64,000 bases of DNA, taken from positions 1 to 64,000 of the forward strand of contig NZ_PYBW01000013.1 in NCBI RefSeq assembly GCF_003205575.1, given 5' to 3'. This document shows, piece after piece, positions 8,951 to 18,185 of this stretch; position 1 is the first letter of the stretch; the number at the start of each line of letters is the position of its first letter. Made by a program: the position numbers and the translations under genes. Origin of the DNA: Streptomyces tateyamensis (GTDB lineage: Bacteria > Actinomycetota > Actinomycetes > Streptomycetales > Streptomycetaceae). The notes under the pieces were generated by a model. The model searched no databases. It saw nothing but the letters and a program-made list of their open reading frames with translations, and was not told the DNA's origin.

Positions 8951-10372
8951 TCAGCCCCAGCTGATCAGGCGCTTCGGGTGCTCCAGGATCGCGGCCGTGT
9001 CGGCCAGCACCCGGGACCCCAGCTCGCCGTCGACCAGGCGGTGGTCGAAGGAGAGCGCCAGCGTGGTGACCTGACGCGGCACCACCCGGCCCTTGTGCAC
9101 CCAGGGCAGCTCCCGCACCGCGCCGAAGGCCAGGATGGCGGCCTCGCCGGGGTTGAGGATCGGGGTGCCGGTGTCGACGCCGAAGACGCCGACGTTGGTG
9201 ATGGTGATCGAGCCGCCGGACATGTCCGCCGGGGCGGTCCGGCCCTGGCGGGCGGTGTCGATCAGCTCCCCGAGCGCCGTGGCCAGCCCCGGCAGGGTCA
9301 GCGCGCCGGCGTTCTTGATGTTGGGCACGATCAGGCCGCGCGGCGTGGCGGCCGCGATGCCCAGGTTGACCTGGCCCTTGACCACGATCTCCTGGTTGGC
9401 CTCGTCCCAGGCGGCGTTGATCTCCGGGTACCGCCGCACCGCGGTGAGCAGCGCCTTGGCGACCAGCAGCAGCGGGGAGACCCGCACCCCGGCGCCCAGC
9501 TCGCCGCTCTCCTTGAGCGAGCGGACCAGCTTCATCGTCCGGGTGACGTCGACCTGGACGAACTCGGTGACGTGCGGGGCGGTGAAGGCGGAGGCGACCA
9601 TCGCCTGCGCGGTCGCCTTGCGCACGCCCTTGACCGGGATGCGCACGTCCAGCCCGGTGCCCAGCACCGGGGCCGGGGCCGCGACGGGCGCCTCGACCGC
9701 CGGGGCTACCGGGACCGTCGAAGCCGCCGGGGCCGGAACCGGGGCGGCCGCGGCGTGCACGTCCTCGCGGGTGATGATCCCGTCCGGGCCGGTCGGCACC
9801 ACCAGGCTCAGGTCCACGCCCAGGTCCTTGGCCAGCTTGCGCACCGGCGGCTTGGCCAGCGGGCGCTCGCCGGTCGCCGGGGCCACCGGAGCGGCCGCCA
9901 CCGGGGCCGGCGCGGGCGCGGCCACCACGGGGGCGGGCGCCGGGACGGCGGCGGCGGTGCGCCGGGCCCGGCGCTGCCCGCCACCGGTGCGCGGGCCGTA
10001 GCCGACCAGCACCGGCTCGCGCCGGGCCGGCTCGGCCTCCACCGCGGCAGCGGCAGCAGCCGCAGCCGCGACCGGAGCGGCGGCCGGCACCGGGACGGCC
10101 TCGGCCGGAGCGGCACCTGCCACCGCGACCGCGATGATCGAGGTGCCCACGTCGACCGTGGCACCCTCCGGGAAGTGCAGCGCCTCGACCGTCCCGTTGA
10201 ACGGGATCGGCAGCTCGACGGCGGCCTTGGCGGTCTCCACCTCACAGACGACCTGCCCGTCGGTGACGGTGTCGCCGACCTGCACGTACCACTTGAGGAT
10301 CTCGGCCTCGGTCAGGCCCTCGCCCACGTCGGGCATCTTGAACTCACGGAGCGAGCGAACGTCGGTGGTCAT
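8951..10372 (-). CDS. bkdC: Dihydrolipoamide acyltransferase E2, branched-chain type
   Basis: Core acyltransferase of a 2-oxoacid dehydrogenase complex, 473 aa. There is one lipoyl domain (residues 10-85; the lipoylated lysine is K49 in VETAKAAVE), a long Ala/Pro linker, a peripheral-subunit-binding domain (PPVRKLAKDLGVDLS) and the trimeric catalytic domain with SFDHRLVDGELG. The ATG at 10372 is preceded by GAGGAGTGG and sits 11 bases beyond the E1-beta stop, so the longer frame to 10522 was rejected. Order E1-alpha, E1-beta, E2 without E3 is usual for bkd clusters. In streptomycetes these complexes supply branched starter units for fatty acids and catabolise Val, Leu and Ile. Pyruvate specificity is less likely but not excluded. 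Confidence 0.88.
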   Translation of the reverse strand: MTTDVRSLREFKMPDVGEGLTEAEILKWYVQVGDTVTDGQVVCEVETAKAAVELPIPFNGTVEALHFPEGATVDVGTSIIAVAVAGAAPAEAVPVPAAAPVAAAAAAAAAVEAEPARREPVLVGYGPRTGGGQRRARRTAAAVPAPAPVVAAPAPAPVAAAPVAPATGERPLAKPPVRKLAKDLGVDLSLVVPTGPDGIITREDVHAAAAPVPAPAASTVPVAPAVEAPVAAPAPVLGTGLDVRIPVKGVRKATAQAMVASAFTAPHVTEFVQVDVTRTMKLVRSLKESGELGAGVRVSPLLLVAKALLTAVRRYPEINAAWDEANQEIVVKGQVNLGIAAATPRGLIVPNIKNAGALTLPGLATALGELIDTARQGRTAPADMSGGSITITNVGVFGVDTGTPILNPGEAAILAFGAVRELPWVHKGRVVPRQVTTLALSFDHRLVDGELGSRVLADTAAILEHPKRLISWG

Positions 10373-10383
10373 CTCCACTCCTC

Positions 10384-11355
10384 TCAGAACGCCAGCGCGC
10401 GGTCGACGGCGTCCAGCACGCGGTCCAGGTCGGGCAGGAACTGCTCCTCGACCCGGGACGGCGGGTACGGCGCGTAGTAGCCGCCGACCCGCAGGACCGG
10501 CGCCTCCAGGTGGTAGAAGCACTTCTCGGTCAGCCGGGCGGCGAGCTCGGCGCCCATGCCCATGAAGACCGGTGCCTCGTGCACCACGACCCCGCGGCCG
10601 GTGCGCTTGAGCGACTCGGCCAGGGTGGCGAAGTCCACCGGGGAGAGCGAGCGCAGGTCCACCACCTCGAGCCGGTGCCCGTCCTGCTCGGCGGCCGCGG
10701 CCGCCTCCAGGCAGGTCTTGACCGTGGGCCCGTAGGCGAACAGGGTCAGGTCGGTGCCCGGCCGGACCACCTTGGCCGCGTGCAGGTCCAGCGCCGGGGC
10801 CGCGGAGATCTCCGCCTTGTCCCAGTACCGGGCCTTCGGCTCCAGGAAGATCACCGGGTCGTCGCTCTCGACCGACTGGCGCAGCATCCAGTACGCGTCG
10901 TCCGGGTTGGACGGGGTGACCACCCGCAGGCCCGCGGTGTGCGCGAAGTACGCCTCGTGCGACTCGCTGTGGTGCTCGACGGCACCGATCCCGCCCGCGT
11001 AGGGGATGCGCACGGTGACCGGCAGCTTGATGTGCCCGAGCGCGCGGGCGTGCATCTTGGCCAGCTGGGTGACGATCTGGTCGAAGGCCGGGTAGACGAA
11101 GCCGTCGAACTGGATCTCCACGATCGGCCGGTAGCCGCGCAGCGCCAGCCCGATCGCGGTGCCGACGATGCCGGACTCGGCGAGCGGGGTGTCGATCACC
11201 CGGTCCTCGCCGAAGTCCTTCTGCAGCCCGTCGGTGACCCGGAAGACGCCGCCCAGCTTGCCGACGTCCTCACCCATGATCAGGGTCTTCGGGTCGGTCT
11301 CCAGGCAACTGCGCAGGCCCTCGTTGATGGCCTTCGACATGGTGAGCTTGGACAT
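10384..11355 (-). CDS. bkdB: 2-oxoacid dehydrogenase E1 beta subunit
   Basis: Beta subunit (323 aa) of the thiamine diphosphate decarboxylase E1. The pyrimidine-binding domain opens MSKAINEGLRSCLETDP and contains GEDVGKLGGVFRVT and DTPLAESGIVGTAIGLAL, all typical of BkdB/PdhB. The C-terminal transketolase domain includes the RVGGYYAPYPPSR ending. The ATG at 11355 is chosen because GGGGAG lies 10 bases upstream; a start six codons earlier overlaps the E1-alpha gene. The stop lies 11 bases before the E2 start, implying translational linkage. It forms the alpha2-beta2 heterotetramer with the next product. Confidence 0.9.
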   Translation of the reverse strand: MSKLTMSKAINEGLRSCLETDPKTLIMGEDVGKLGGVFRVTDGLQKDFGEDRVIDTPLAESGIVGTAIGLALRGYRPIVEIQFDGFVYPAFDQIVTQLAKMHARALGHIKLPVTVRIPYAGGIGAVEHHSESHEAYFAHTAGLRVVTPSNPDDAYWMLRQSVESDDPVIFLEPKARYWDKAEISAAPALDLHAAKVVRPGTDLTLFAYGPTVKTCLEAAAAAEQDGHRLEVVDLRSLSPVDFATLAESLKRTGRGVVVHEAPVFMGMGAELAARLTEKCFYHLEAPVLRVGGYYAPYPPSRVEEQFLPDLDRVLDAVDRALAF

Positions 11356-11362
11356 GATCGGG

Positions 11363-12508
11363 CTACTCCCCACCCTCGAAGGACTGCGCGTACGCGACGT
11401 ACTCGGCCCGCTCCTCGGCCACCAGGGCGTGCGGCTCGGCGTACACGTGGTCGAAGATCAGGGTCGGGTCCGGGTCGGGCATCGAGCGCACGCCCTCGCG
11501 CACCCGCAGGCCCATCGTCTCGCTCTCGGCCTCGATGCCGGCGAAGAAGGCCTCGTCGGCCAGCCCCTCGCGCTCCAGGTGCGCCTTCAGCCGGGCGATC
11601 GGGTCCTTGGCCTTCCAGGCCTCGGTCTCCTCGCTGCTGCGGTAGCGGGTCGGGTCGTCCGAGGTGGTGTGGGCACCCATCCGGTAGGTGAACGCCTCGA
11701 TCAGCACCGGACCCGAGCCGCTGCGGGCACGGTCCAGCGCCCAGCGGCTGACCGCCAGGCAGGCCAGCACGTCGTTGCCGTCCACCCGCACGCCAGGGAA
11801 GCCGAAGCCCGCCGCGCGGCGGTACAGCGGGATCTTGGTCTGGTTGGTGGTGGGCTCGGAGATCGCCCACTGGTTGTTCTGGCAGAAGAAGACCACCGGC
11901 GCGTTGTACACCGAGGCGAAGGTGAACGCCTCGCTGACGTCGCCCTGGCTGGAGGCGCCGTCGCCGAAGTAGGCGATCACCGCGTCCTCGGTGCCGTCCT
12001 TGGTGATGCCCATCGCGTAGCCGGTCGCGTGCAGCGTCTGCGAGCCGATCACGATGGTGTAGAGGTGGAAGTTCTTCTCGTTCGGGTCCCAGCCGCCGTG
12101 GTTCACCCCGCGGAACATCCCGAGCAGGTTGAGCGGGTCCACCCCGCGGCACCAGGCGACCCCGTGCTCGCGGTAGGTGGGGAAGGCGTAGTCCTTCTCC
12201 CGCAGCGCGCGACCGCTGCCCACCTGGGCCGCCTCCTGGCCGAGCAGCGAGGCCCACAGGCCCAGCTCGCCCTGGCGCTGCAGCGAGGTGGCCTCGGCGT
12301 CGAAGCGCCGCACCAGGACCAGGTCCCGGTAGAGCGAGCGCAGCTCGTCGGGGGTCACAATCAGCGGGTAGTCCGGGTGCTCCAGCCGCTCGCCCTCCGG
12401 GGTGAGCAGTTGGATGAGCTCGACGGGGGCCTCCTGGCCGGTCCCGGAGCCTGCGGGGACGCCGGGGGCGGCCTTCTTGCGCGCCCTCGACGTGCTTTTG
12501 ACGGTCAC
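11363..12508 (-). CDS. bkdA: 2-oxoacid dehydrogenase E1 alpha subunit
   Basis: Alpha subunit (381 aa) that binds thiamine diphosphate. The cofactor motif runs from GDGASSQGD to QNNQWAIS. An Ala/Lys-rich N-terminal tail of about 30 residues (VKSTSRARKKAAPG) precedes the core. The phosphorylation-loop region RMGAHTTSDDPTRYR is conserved with branched-chain and pyruvate E1 enzymes. The GTG at 12508 has GAGGAG five bases upstream and is preferred over the GTG two codons earlier. First gene of the three-gene operon; the promoter must lie in the shared region with the response regulator. The branched-chain label follows the gene neighbourhood and is an inference. Confidence 0.88.
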   Translation of the reverse strand: MTVKSTSRARKKAAPGVPAGSGTGQEAPVELIQLLTPEGERLEHPDYPLIVTPDELRSLYRDLVLVRRFDAEATSLQRQGELGLWASLLGQEAAQVGSGRALREKDYAFPTYREHGVAWCRGVDPLNLLGMFRGVNHGGWDPNEKNFHLYTIVIGSQTLHATGYAMGITKDGTEDAVIAYFGDGASSQGDVSEAFTFASVYNAPVVFFCQNNQWAISEPTTNQTKIPLYRRAAGFGFPGVRVDGNDVLACLAVSRWALDRARSGSGPVLIEAFTYRMGAHTTSDDPTRYRSSEETEAWKAKDPIARLKAHLEREGLADEAFFAGIEAESETMGLRVREGVRSMPDPDPTLIFDHVYAEPHALVAEERAEYVAYAQSFEGGE

Positions 12509-12875
12509 GTTCACTCCTCGGTCTGTCCGGCCGCCCGGGGTCGCCGGTGACCGGTCCGGTCACCTCCTCGCACGGCGCGCGGGGTGTGCACGCCTACTAC
12601 GCGGCAGGTGGTGATCCTTCTCCGACGGCGTCCCACGAGAACGTTACCCAGCGGGCGCAGTTGGCGCGCCTGCGCTAGGACGTCCTAGTTGTTCCCGGAC
12701 CTTGGGTGGGGGCCGGTTCGGGCTCGTGGCGGGAGACCGACCTGGGGGTGCCGTCTGGACACCAGCGCACGCTATCCGTACAGCGCGCCTTGCGTAAGGG
12801 GTTGACCGGGCAAATTTGGCGTGCAGTGCGGTGTGCGCCGGGGCACCCCGATAGGTGGTGTGCGAGCATGTGCCG
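12509..12875. promoter_or_regulatory. Divergent control region bkdA / response regulator
   Basis: This 367-base gap has no coding sequence that I can support. It must contain outward promoters for the bkd-like operon and the regulator gene. The most distinctive element is the 14-bp palindrome at 12675-12688, listed separately. TTGACC at 12802 could be a -35 box for the regulator, but no matching -10 is clear. Confidence 0.5.
12675..12688. promoter_or_regulatory. Perfect palindrome CTAGGACGTCCTAG, candidate operator
   Basis: A 14-bp perfect inverted repeat without spacer lies roughly midway between the divergent bkdA-like and NarL-type regulator genes. Two-fold symmetry and position suit a dimeric regulator site. 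The adjacent response regulator is the simplest candidate binder, but this is inference. Confidence 0.5.
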
Positions 12876-13535
12876 GTGAGCGAAAACGGACAAATCAGGG
12901 TTTTCCTCCTCGACGACCACGAGGTGGTGCGGCGCGGCGTCCACGAACTGCTGGCCGACGAGCCGGACATCGAGGTGGTCGGCGAGGCCGGCACCGCCGC
13001 CGAGGCGCTCAGCCGGATCCCGGCCGTCTCCCCCGACGTGGCCGTGCTCGACGTGCGGCTGCCGGACGGCAACGGGGTCGAGGTCTGCCGCGAGATCCGC
13101 TCCCGGCTGCCCGAGGTCCGCTGCCTGATGCTCACCTCGTTCTCCGACGACGAGGCGCTGTTCGACTCGATCATGGCGGGCGCCGCCGGCTACGTGCTCA
13201 AGGCGATCCGCGGCAGCGACCTGCTCTCCGCGGTGCGCGACGTGGCGGCCGGCAAGTCGCTGCTCGACCCGGTGGCCACCAGCCGGGTGCTGGCCCGGCT
13301 GCGCGAGGGCGGCGCGCAGGAGGACGAGCGGCTGGCCCAGCTGACCAAGCAGGAGCGGCGGATCCTGGAGCTGATCGGCGAGGGGATGACCAACCGTCAG
13401 ATCGGCAACGAACTGCACCTGGCCGAGAAGACGGTGAAGAACTACGTCTCCAGCCTGCTGGCCAAGCTGGGCATGGAGCGGCGCACCCAGGCGGCCGCCT
13501 TCGTGGCCCGGCTGGACCGCAGCCCGCGGGCCTGA
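12876..13535 (+). CDS. NarL/LuxR-type response regulator, orphan
   Basis: A 219-aa two-component regulator. The receiver domain holds the acidic pocket DD13-14, the phosphoacceptor D59 ([11 protein letters not shown]), a Thr/Ser switch ([10 protein letters not shown]) and Lys in AGYVLKAI. The C-terminal LuxR-type helix-turn-helix reads [20 protein letters not shown] followed by [20 protein letters not shown], like DevR/DosR. No histidine kinase gene is adjacent, so it is an orphan here. The GTG at 12876 gives the expected N-terminus [10 protein letters not shown]; the upstream seven codons remain possible. Its divergent position next to the bkd-like operon suggests but does not prove a regulatory link. 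Confidence 0.9.
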   Translation: MSENGQIRVFLLDDHEVVRRGVHELLADEPDIEVVGEAGTAAEALSRIPAVSPDVAVLDVRLPDGNGVEVCREIRSRLPEVRCLMLTSFSDDEALFDSIMAGAAGYVLKAIRGSDLLSAVRDVAAGKSLLDPVATSRVLARLREGGAQEDERLAQLTKQERRILELIGEGMTNRQIGNELHLAEKTVKNYVSSLLAKLGMERRTQAAAFVARLDRSPRA

Positions 13536-13671
13536 CCCCCGTACCCGACTCCCCTGTCTGCGCGGACAGTTCACGCGACCCGCCGGTCAGCGGGCGGCCC
13601 GGCCCTGCTCAGTACCGGTCATTTTCCGCCATCCGGTCCTTGATCCTCACGTGGCGCTACGATGACCGAGC

Positions 13672-14808
13672 GTGACAGAGCGTCAGATGCTGGTCGCCCG
13701 GCCGGGCGCCCCGCCGCCCCCCGTCGACCCCGTACCGGTCGACCCCGCCGCCCCGGACGGGCCGGACACCGACACCCCGCCGGTCGGCACCCTCAGCCCG
13801 CCGGTGCCGGCGGCCACCGTCGCCCGGCTGCTGCGCGACTACCGCACCGGCCCGCTGCTCGCGGTGGAGCCGGTGGCCGAGGGCCTGCTCAACCGCGGCT
13901 ACCGGGTCAGCACCGCCGGCGGGCGCTACTTCCTCAAGTGCTACGTGGAGCCGGCCACCGCCGCCCCGGCGACCATCGCCGCCCAGCACCGGGCCACCGC
14001 CCAGCTCGCCGCCCTCGGCCTGCCGGTGCCGCCGCCGCTGCCCGACCGGGCCGGACGGACCGTCACCCAGCGGGACGGGCGCCGGTTCGCCCTCTACCCG
14101 TGGGTGACCGGATCGCACCGCACCGGCGCCGAACTGGACCTGACGCAGTGCACCGAACTGGGCGCGCTGCTCGGTCGGCTGCACGGCGCGCTCGCCCAGG
14201 TCTGCGCCCCGGTGGTGCAACCCCTGGCGGTGCCCACCGCGGACCCGGCCGACACCGCCGCGCTGATCGGCGAGCTGCGCCGGCTGGCCGCGCGGCACCA
14301 CCCCTACGGCGCATTCGACCGGCTGGCCGAGCGCCGGCTGGCCGAGCGGCTGGACCTGCTGGCCGCGCACCGGCACCGCCGCCCCGCCGACACCGCGGTC
14401 GGCCGCTCCGGCTGGGTGCACGGCGACTTCCACCGACTCAACCTGCTCTACCAGGGCCGGCGGGTGGCCGCGGTGCTCGACTGGGACCGGCTGCGGGTGC
14501 GACCGCGGGCGGAGGAGGCGGTGCGGGCCGCCACCCTGGTCTTCCACCACCCGGTCGGCGGCGAGCTGGACCTGGCCCGGGTGCGCCGCTACGCCCGCGG
14601 CTACCGGCAGGCCGCCGGGGCCGGCCCCGCCGAGCTGCGGCTGGCGGTGCACCGGGTCTGGTGGGAGCGGCTGAACGACTTCTGGATGCTGCGCTGGCGC
14701 TACCAGCGCGCCGACCCGCGCGCGGACCCGCTCTTCCCGGCCGCCGCCGCGCAGACGGTCTGGTGGTGCCAGGAGTACGAGCAGGTCCTCGACGCGTTCG
14801 TGAACTGA
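13672..14808 (+). CDS. APH-family phosphotransferase
   Basis: A 378-aa kinase-like protein of the aminoglycoside phosphotransferase/homoserine kinase II fold. Conserved elements are the N-lobe lysine in RYFLKCYVE, the catalytic loop HGDFHRLNLLY (about residues 250-260) and the metal aspartate in VLDWDRLR. A Pro-rich N-terminal stretch of some 45 residues is atypical and may mean the true start is later. TACGAT ends 8 bases before the GTG, a spacing seen in leaderless actinobacterial messages. The substrate is unknown; nothing nearby suggests an antibiotic cluster, so a housekeeping small-molecule kinase is more likely than resistance. Confidence 0.82.
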   Translation: MTERQMLVARPGAPPPPVDPVPVDPAAPDGPDTDTPPVGTLSPPVPAATVARLLRDYRTGPLLAVEPVAEGLLNRGYRVSTAGGRYFLKCYVEPATAAPATIAAQHRATAQLAALGLPVPPPLPDRAGRTVTQRDGRRFALYPWVTGSHRTGAELDLTQCTELGALLGRLHGALAQVCAPVVQPLAVPTADPADTAALIGELRRLAARHHPYGAFDRLAERRLAERLDLLAAHRHRRPADTAVGRSGWVHGDFHRLNLLYQGRRVAAVLDWDRLRVRPRAEEAVRAATLVFHHPVGGELDLARVRRYARGYRQAAGAGPAELRLAVHRVWWERLNDFWMLRWRYQRADPRADPLFPAAAAQTVWWCQEYEQVLDAFVN

Positions 14809-14815
14809 GCCCCGG

Positions 14816-16507
14816 TCAGGGCAGCGGGCTGGCGGTGGTGGGCGGGGGCGCGCTCTGGGTGTGGCCGCCGGTCGGCGAGGCGGTGGAGCTGGCCGAACCG
14901 CTGGCCGAGGCCGAGGCGCTGGGGCTGGAGCTGGCGGACGCGCTGGAGCTGGCGCTCGGCGAGCCGGACCGGCTGGGCCGCCCGGTCGCGGTGGCCGTCG
15001 GCGGCACGTCGGTCGGCTGGTAGCTCGGGCTGTGGCTGTGGCTGGGTGAGTAGGACGGGGTCGGCGCGCTGGTCGGCGCGCTGGTGTCGTCCGTCGGCGA
15101 CTGGCTGACCGTGGCCGGCAGGCTCGGCGCGGTCGGCGTGCCAGAGCTGCCGTGGCTGCCGTTGGCGGCCACCGCGATGCCGACCCCGGCCGCGGCCAGC
15201 ACCAGCAGGCCGGCCGCCCAGGCCAGCCCCTTGCGCTTGCCGGAGCCGGGCGGCGGCCCGTCGTACTCCTCGTAGCCGTCCCCGTCACCGTGGTCGCCAC
15301 CGCCGCCGTACCCGCCGCCGGCCGGCGGGTAGCCGCCCTGCGGGGCGCTGCCGTAGGGCAGCACGGTGGTCCGCTCGGCGGCCGGCAGGCCGCCCAGCAC
15401 CGCGGTGACCGCGGTGCCCTCGGGCGGGGTGCCGGCGCCGGCCGGGTAGCCGCCGCCGTGCATCTCGCGCAGCGCGTGCTGCACGTGGGCGCGGAACTCG
15501 TCGGCACTCTGGAACCGCTCGTCCGGGTTCTTCGCCAGGGCCCGCAGCACCAGCGCGTCCAGCTGCCAGGGCACCCGGGAGTGCGCCTGGGACGGCGGCA
15601 CCGGCGGGTCCTGGACGTGCTGGTAGACCACCGAGAGCGGTGTGTCACCGGTGAACGGCGGGCGCAGCACCAGCAGTTCGTAGAGCATGCAGCCGGCCGC
15701 GTACAGGTCGGAGCGGTGGTCCACCGGCTTGCCGAGGGCCTGCTCCGGCGACAGGTACTGCGGGGTGCCCATCACCATGCCGGTCTGGGTCATCGTGGTG
15801 GCGCCGCCGGACAGCGCCCGGGCGATGCCGAAGTCCATCACCTTGACCGCGCCGGTGGTCGTGATGATCACGTTGGCCGGCTTGATGTCGCGGTGCACGA
15901 TGCCGTGCCGGTGGCTGTAGTCCAGCGCCTCCAGCACCCCGGCGATGATGATCAGCGCCTGGTCGACCGGCGGGGCCTCCTCGGCCACCAGCAGCTCGCG
16001 CACCGTGCGGCCCTCGATCAGCTCCATCACGATGTACGGGGTCGACTCCCCGCCCACCAGCTCCTCGCCGGTGTCGTAGACCGCGACGATCGAGTGGTGG
16101 TTGAGCGAGGCGACCGAGTGCGCCTCCCGGGTGAACCGCTGCCGGGAGACGTCGTCCTGGGCCAGCTCCTGGCGCAGCAGCTTGACCGCCACGGTGCGGC
16201 CCAGCCGGATGTCCTGGGCGGCGAACACCTCGGCCATGCCGCCGCGGCCGAGCCGGTGGGTGATCCGGTAGCGGCCCTCGCCCAGGGTGCCCAGCGCGGC
16301 CGCCACGCCCCGGCCGGCGGTGGCCGTGCTGCCGTACGGGGCGCCCGGGCTCTGGCCCATCGGGCGGGCCGCGGTGGTGTCCTCGGCCTCGGGGGCCGGG
16401 GGCTGCGGCATCTCGGAGGTGACGGCCTCGTCCCGGGCGTCGGGTCCGCCGTCCGAGGAGGCGGTGCGCTCCTCCTCGCCGTCACCCGGCTGCTGCGTCT
16501 GTGCCAT
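14816..16507 (-). CDS. Transmembrane Ser/Thr protein kinase
   Basis: A 563-aa Hanks-type kinase. An acidic tail of about 75 residues precedes the kinase domain (about 78-345), which contains the Gly loop LGRGGMAEVF, Lys in AVKLL, the RD catalytic loop HRDIKPANV, the DFG motif and GTPQYLSPEQALG. A Gly/Tyr-rich juxtamembrane linker leads to one helix at about 415-433, then an outside segment of 125 residues almost entirely Ser, Thr, Pro and Ala with no PASTA domain. That tail could sit in the cell wall as a spacer. It lies next to a second kinase in the same orientation, a tandem arrangement common in streptomycetes. Targets are unknown. Confidence 0.93.
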   Translation of the reverse strand: MAQTQQPGDGEEERTASSDGGPDARDEAVTSEMPQPPAPEAEDTTAARPMGQSPGAPYGSTATAGRGVAAALGTLGEGRYRITHRLGRGGMAEVFAAQDIRLGRTVAVKLLRQELAQDDVSRQRFTREAHSVASLNHHSIVAVYDTGEELVGGESTPYIVMELIEGRTVRELLVAEEAPPVDQALIIIAGVLEALDYSHRHGIVHRDIKPANVIITTTGAVKVMDFGIARALSGGATTMTQTGMVMGTPQYLSPEQALGKPVDHRSDLYAAGCMLYELLVLRPPFTGDTPLSVVYQHVQDPPVPPSQAHSRVPWQLDALVLRALAKNPDERFQSADEFRAHVQHALREMHGGGYPAGAGTPPEGTAVTAVLGGLPAAERTTVLPYGSAPQGGYPPAGGGYGGGGDHGDGDGYEEYDGPPPGSGKRKGLAWAAGLLVLAAAGVGIAVAANGSHGSSGTPTAPSLPATVSQSPTDDTSAPTSAPTPSYSPSHSHSPSYQPTDVPPTATATGRPSRSGSPSASSSASASSSPSASASASGSASSTASPTGGHTQSAPPPTTASPLP

Positions 16508-16599
16508 TACTCCTCGCCCCGGGCGCGCGCCGCTCGCGGTCGCCCTTTCGATTCGCTTCCCAGCACGCTACCGCCTGGGGCGCCGGACCCCCGAATGCG

Positions 16600-18033
16600 T
16601 CAGCTCGGCACGGGGCCCGGGTGGAGCTGGGTGAGCACCGTCTGCACCGCGGGCAGGCTGCTGGAACCGGTGGTCCGGGTGGCCACGATGGCGAGGATGA
16701 TGACGACCAGCACGATCAGGCCGACGATCACGCCGACCACCACCAGCGCGGTGGAGCAGCCGCTGTTGCTGTTCGCCTTGACCGGGGCGAACTGGGTCGG
16801 CATCGGCATCGGCGCCGGGGTGTGCGCCGCCTGCTGCGGGAAGGCCGGCGGGGTCTGGTAGGGCTGCGGGGCCGGCGTCGGGTAGGGCTGCGGCGCCGGG
16901 GTCCGGTACGGCTGGGGGGCCGGGGTCCGGTACGGCTGCTGCTGGAACTGCGGCTGGGGCGGCGGGGTCTGCGGGCCGTACGGCGGCGCCTGCGGCGGCT
17001 GGTACGGCTGCTGCACCTGCGGGGTGGGGGTGCGGATGTCGCCGGCCACCGGCGGGAAGTTGGCCAGCGAGGACGAGTGGTTGGCCCGCGGCCCCTCGCT
17101 GATCACCAGCGGCGAGGCGACCAGCGGCGCGGCCCCGCCCTTCTCGCCGGCCCCGACCCGCTCGACCTCCTCGCGCATCGTCTCGGCGGTCGGGAACCGG
17201 TGCGCCGGGTCCTTGCGCAGCGAGCGCGCCACCAGCGCGTCCACCGCCGGGCTGACCGCGCGGTTCAGCCCGGAGGGAGCCGGCGCCTCCTCCTGCACGT
17301 GCTTGTAGGCGATCGAGAACGGCGAGTCCCCGTCGAACGGCAGCTGGCCGGTGAGCAGCTCGAAGAGCATGCAGCCGACCGAGTAGAGGTCCGAGCGGGC
17401 GTCCACGCTCTTGCCCAGCGCCTGCTCCGGCGAGAGGTACTGCGGGGTGCCGACCACCATGCCGGTCTGGGTCATCGAGGAGACCCCCGACTGCATGGCC
17501 CGGGCGATGCCGAAGTCCATCACCTTGACGACGCCCTTGGTGTTCACCATGACGTTGCCCGGCTTGATGTCCCGGTGCACCAGGCCCTGGTCGTGCGAGA
17601 CGTCCAGGGCGGCCAGCACCGCGGCGGTGATCTTCAGCGCCTGCTCGGTGGGCATCGCACCGTGCTCGGCGATCGCCTGGTTGAGCACGTCGCGCAGCGA
17701 CTGGCCCTCGACGTACTCCATGACGATGTACGGCACGGTCGCCCCGTCCGGGGCGACCTCCTCGCCGCTGTCGAAGACGGTGACGATGTTGGTGTGCTGC
17801 AGCCGGGCCACCGCCTGCGCCTCGCGGCGGAACCGCTCGCGGAACGAGGCCTCCCGGCCCAGCTCGGTGTGGAGCGTCTTGATCGCCACCGGGCGGCCGA
17901 GCACCGTGTCGTGGGCCAGGTGGACCGAGGCCATCCCGCCCTGGCCCAGCAGGTGCTGCAGTACGTAGCGCCCGTTGCCGAGAGATGGGAGCTGCGCCTG
18001 CGGCTGGTCCACTCCGGTGCCGTCCTCGCTCAT
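16600..18033 (-). CDS. Transmembrane Ser/Thr protein kinase
   Basis: A 477-aa Hanks-type kinase, paralogous to the downstream gene. The kinase domain starts directly at the N-terminus (GNGRYVLQHLLGQGGMASV) and carries HRDIKPGNV, MDFGIAR and GTPQYLSPEQALG. A linker of roughly 120 residues has repeats of the type PYRTPAPQ, giving a Pro/Gln/Tyr-rich low-complexity region. A strong single helix (VVVGVIVGLIVLVVIILAIV) lies near the end, leaving only about 30 residues outside, so there is no sensor domain. The ATG at 18033 follows GGGGGAAG; a 15-codon longer frame lacks a ribosome site. It may act with the neighbouring kinase. Confidence 0.92.
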   Translation of the reverse strand: MSEDGTGVDQPQAQLPSLGNGRYVLQHLLGQGGMASVHLAHDTVLGRPVAIKTLHTELGREASFRERFRREAQAVARLQHTNIVTVFDSGEEVAPDGATVPYIVMEYVEGQSLRDVLNQAIAEHGAMPTEQALKITAAVLAALDVSHDQGLVHRDIKPGNVMVNTKGVVKVMDFGIARAMQSGVSSMTQTGMVVGTPQYLSPEQALGKSVDARSDLYSVGCMLFELLTGQLPFDGDSPFSIAYKHVQEEAPAPSGLNRAVSPAVDALVARSLRKDPAHRFPTAETMREEVERVGAGEKGGAAPLVASPLVISEGPRANHSSSLANFPPVAGDIRTPTPQVQQPYQPPQAPPYGPQTPPPQPQFQQQPYRTPAPQPYRTPAPQPYPTPAPQPYQTPPAFPQQAAHTPAPMPMPTQFAPVKANSNSGCSTALVVVGVIVGLIVLVVIILAIVATRTTGSSSLPAVQTVLTQLHPGPVPS

Positions 18034-18112
18034 GGTCTCTGCTTCCCCCTCGGCCCGGGCCGGCCGGTCGCGCGACATGGTGATGTGCTCGGGTTACCCG
18101 GCGCCAGGGTAT

Positions 18113-18153
18113 CGGCACCGCGCCCCGGCACAGCCCGCAGGGGCGCGGTGCCG
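18113..18153 (-). terminator. Hairpin between bpa and the kinase gene
   Basis: A perfect 14-bp stem (18113-18126 with 18140-18153) around a 13-base loop lies 33 bases past the Bpa stop codon. It would end the bpa message before the kinase gene on the same strand. Confidence 0.75.
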
Positions 18154-18185
18154 ACGGTGGCTCAGGCTGCCACCGCCGGTAGGGC

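Noticed and set aside
13672..14808. Aminoglycoside resistance gene
   Set aside because: Only the general APH fold is visible, and there is no resistance or antibiotic gene context.
14861..15049. Short Gly/Arg-rich plus-strand frames over the kinase gene
   Set aside because: Shadow frames of low-complexity codons for the Ser/Thr/Pro tail.
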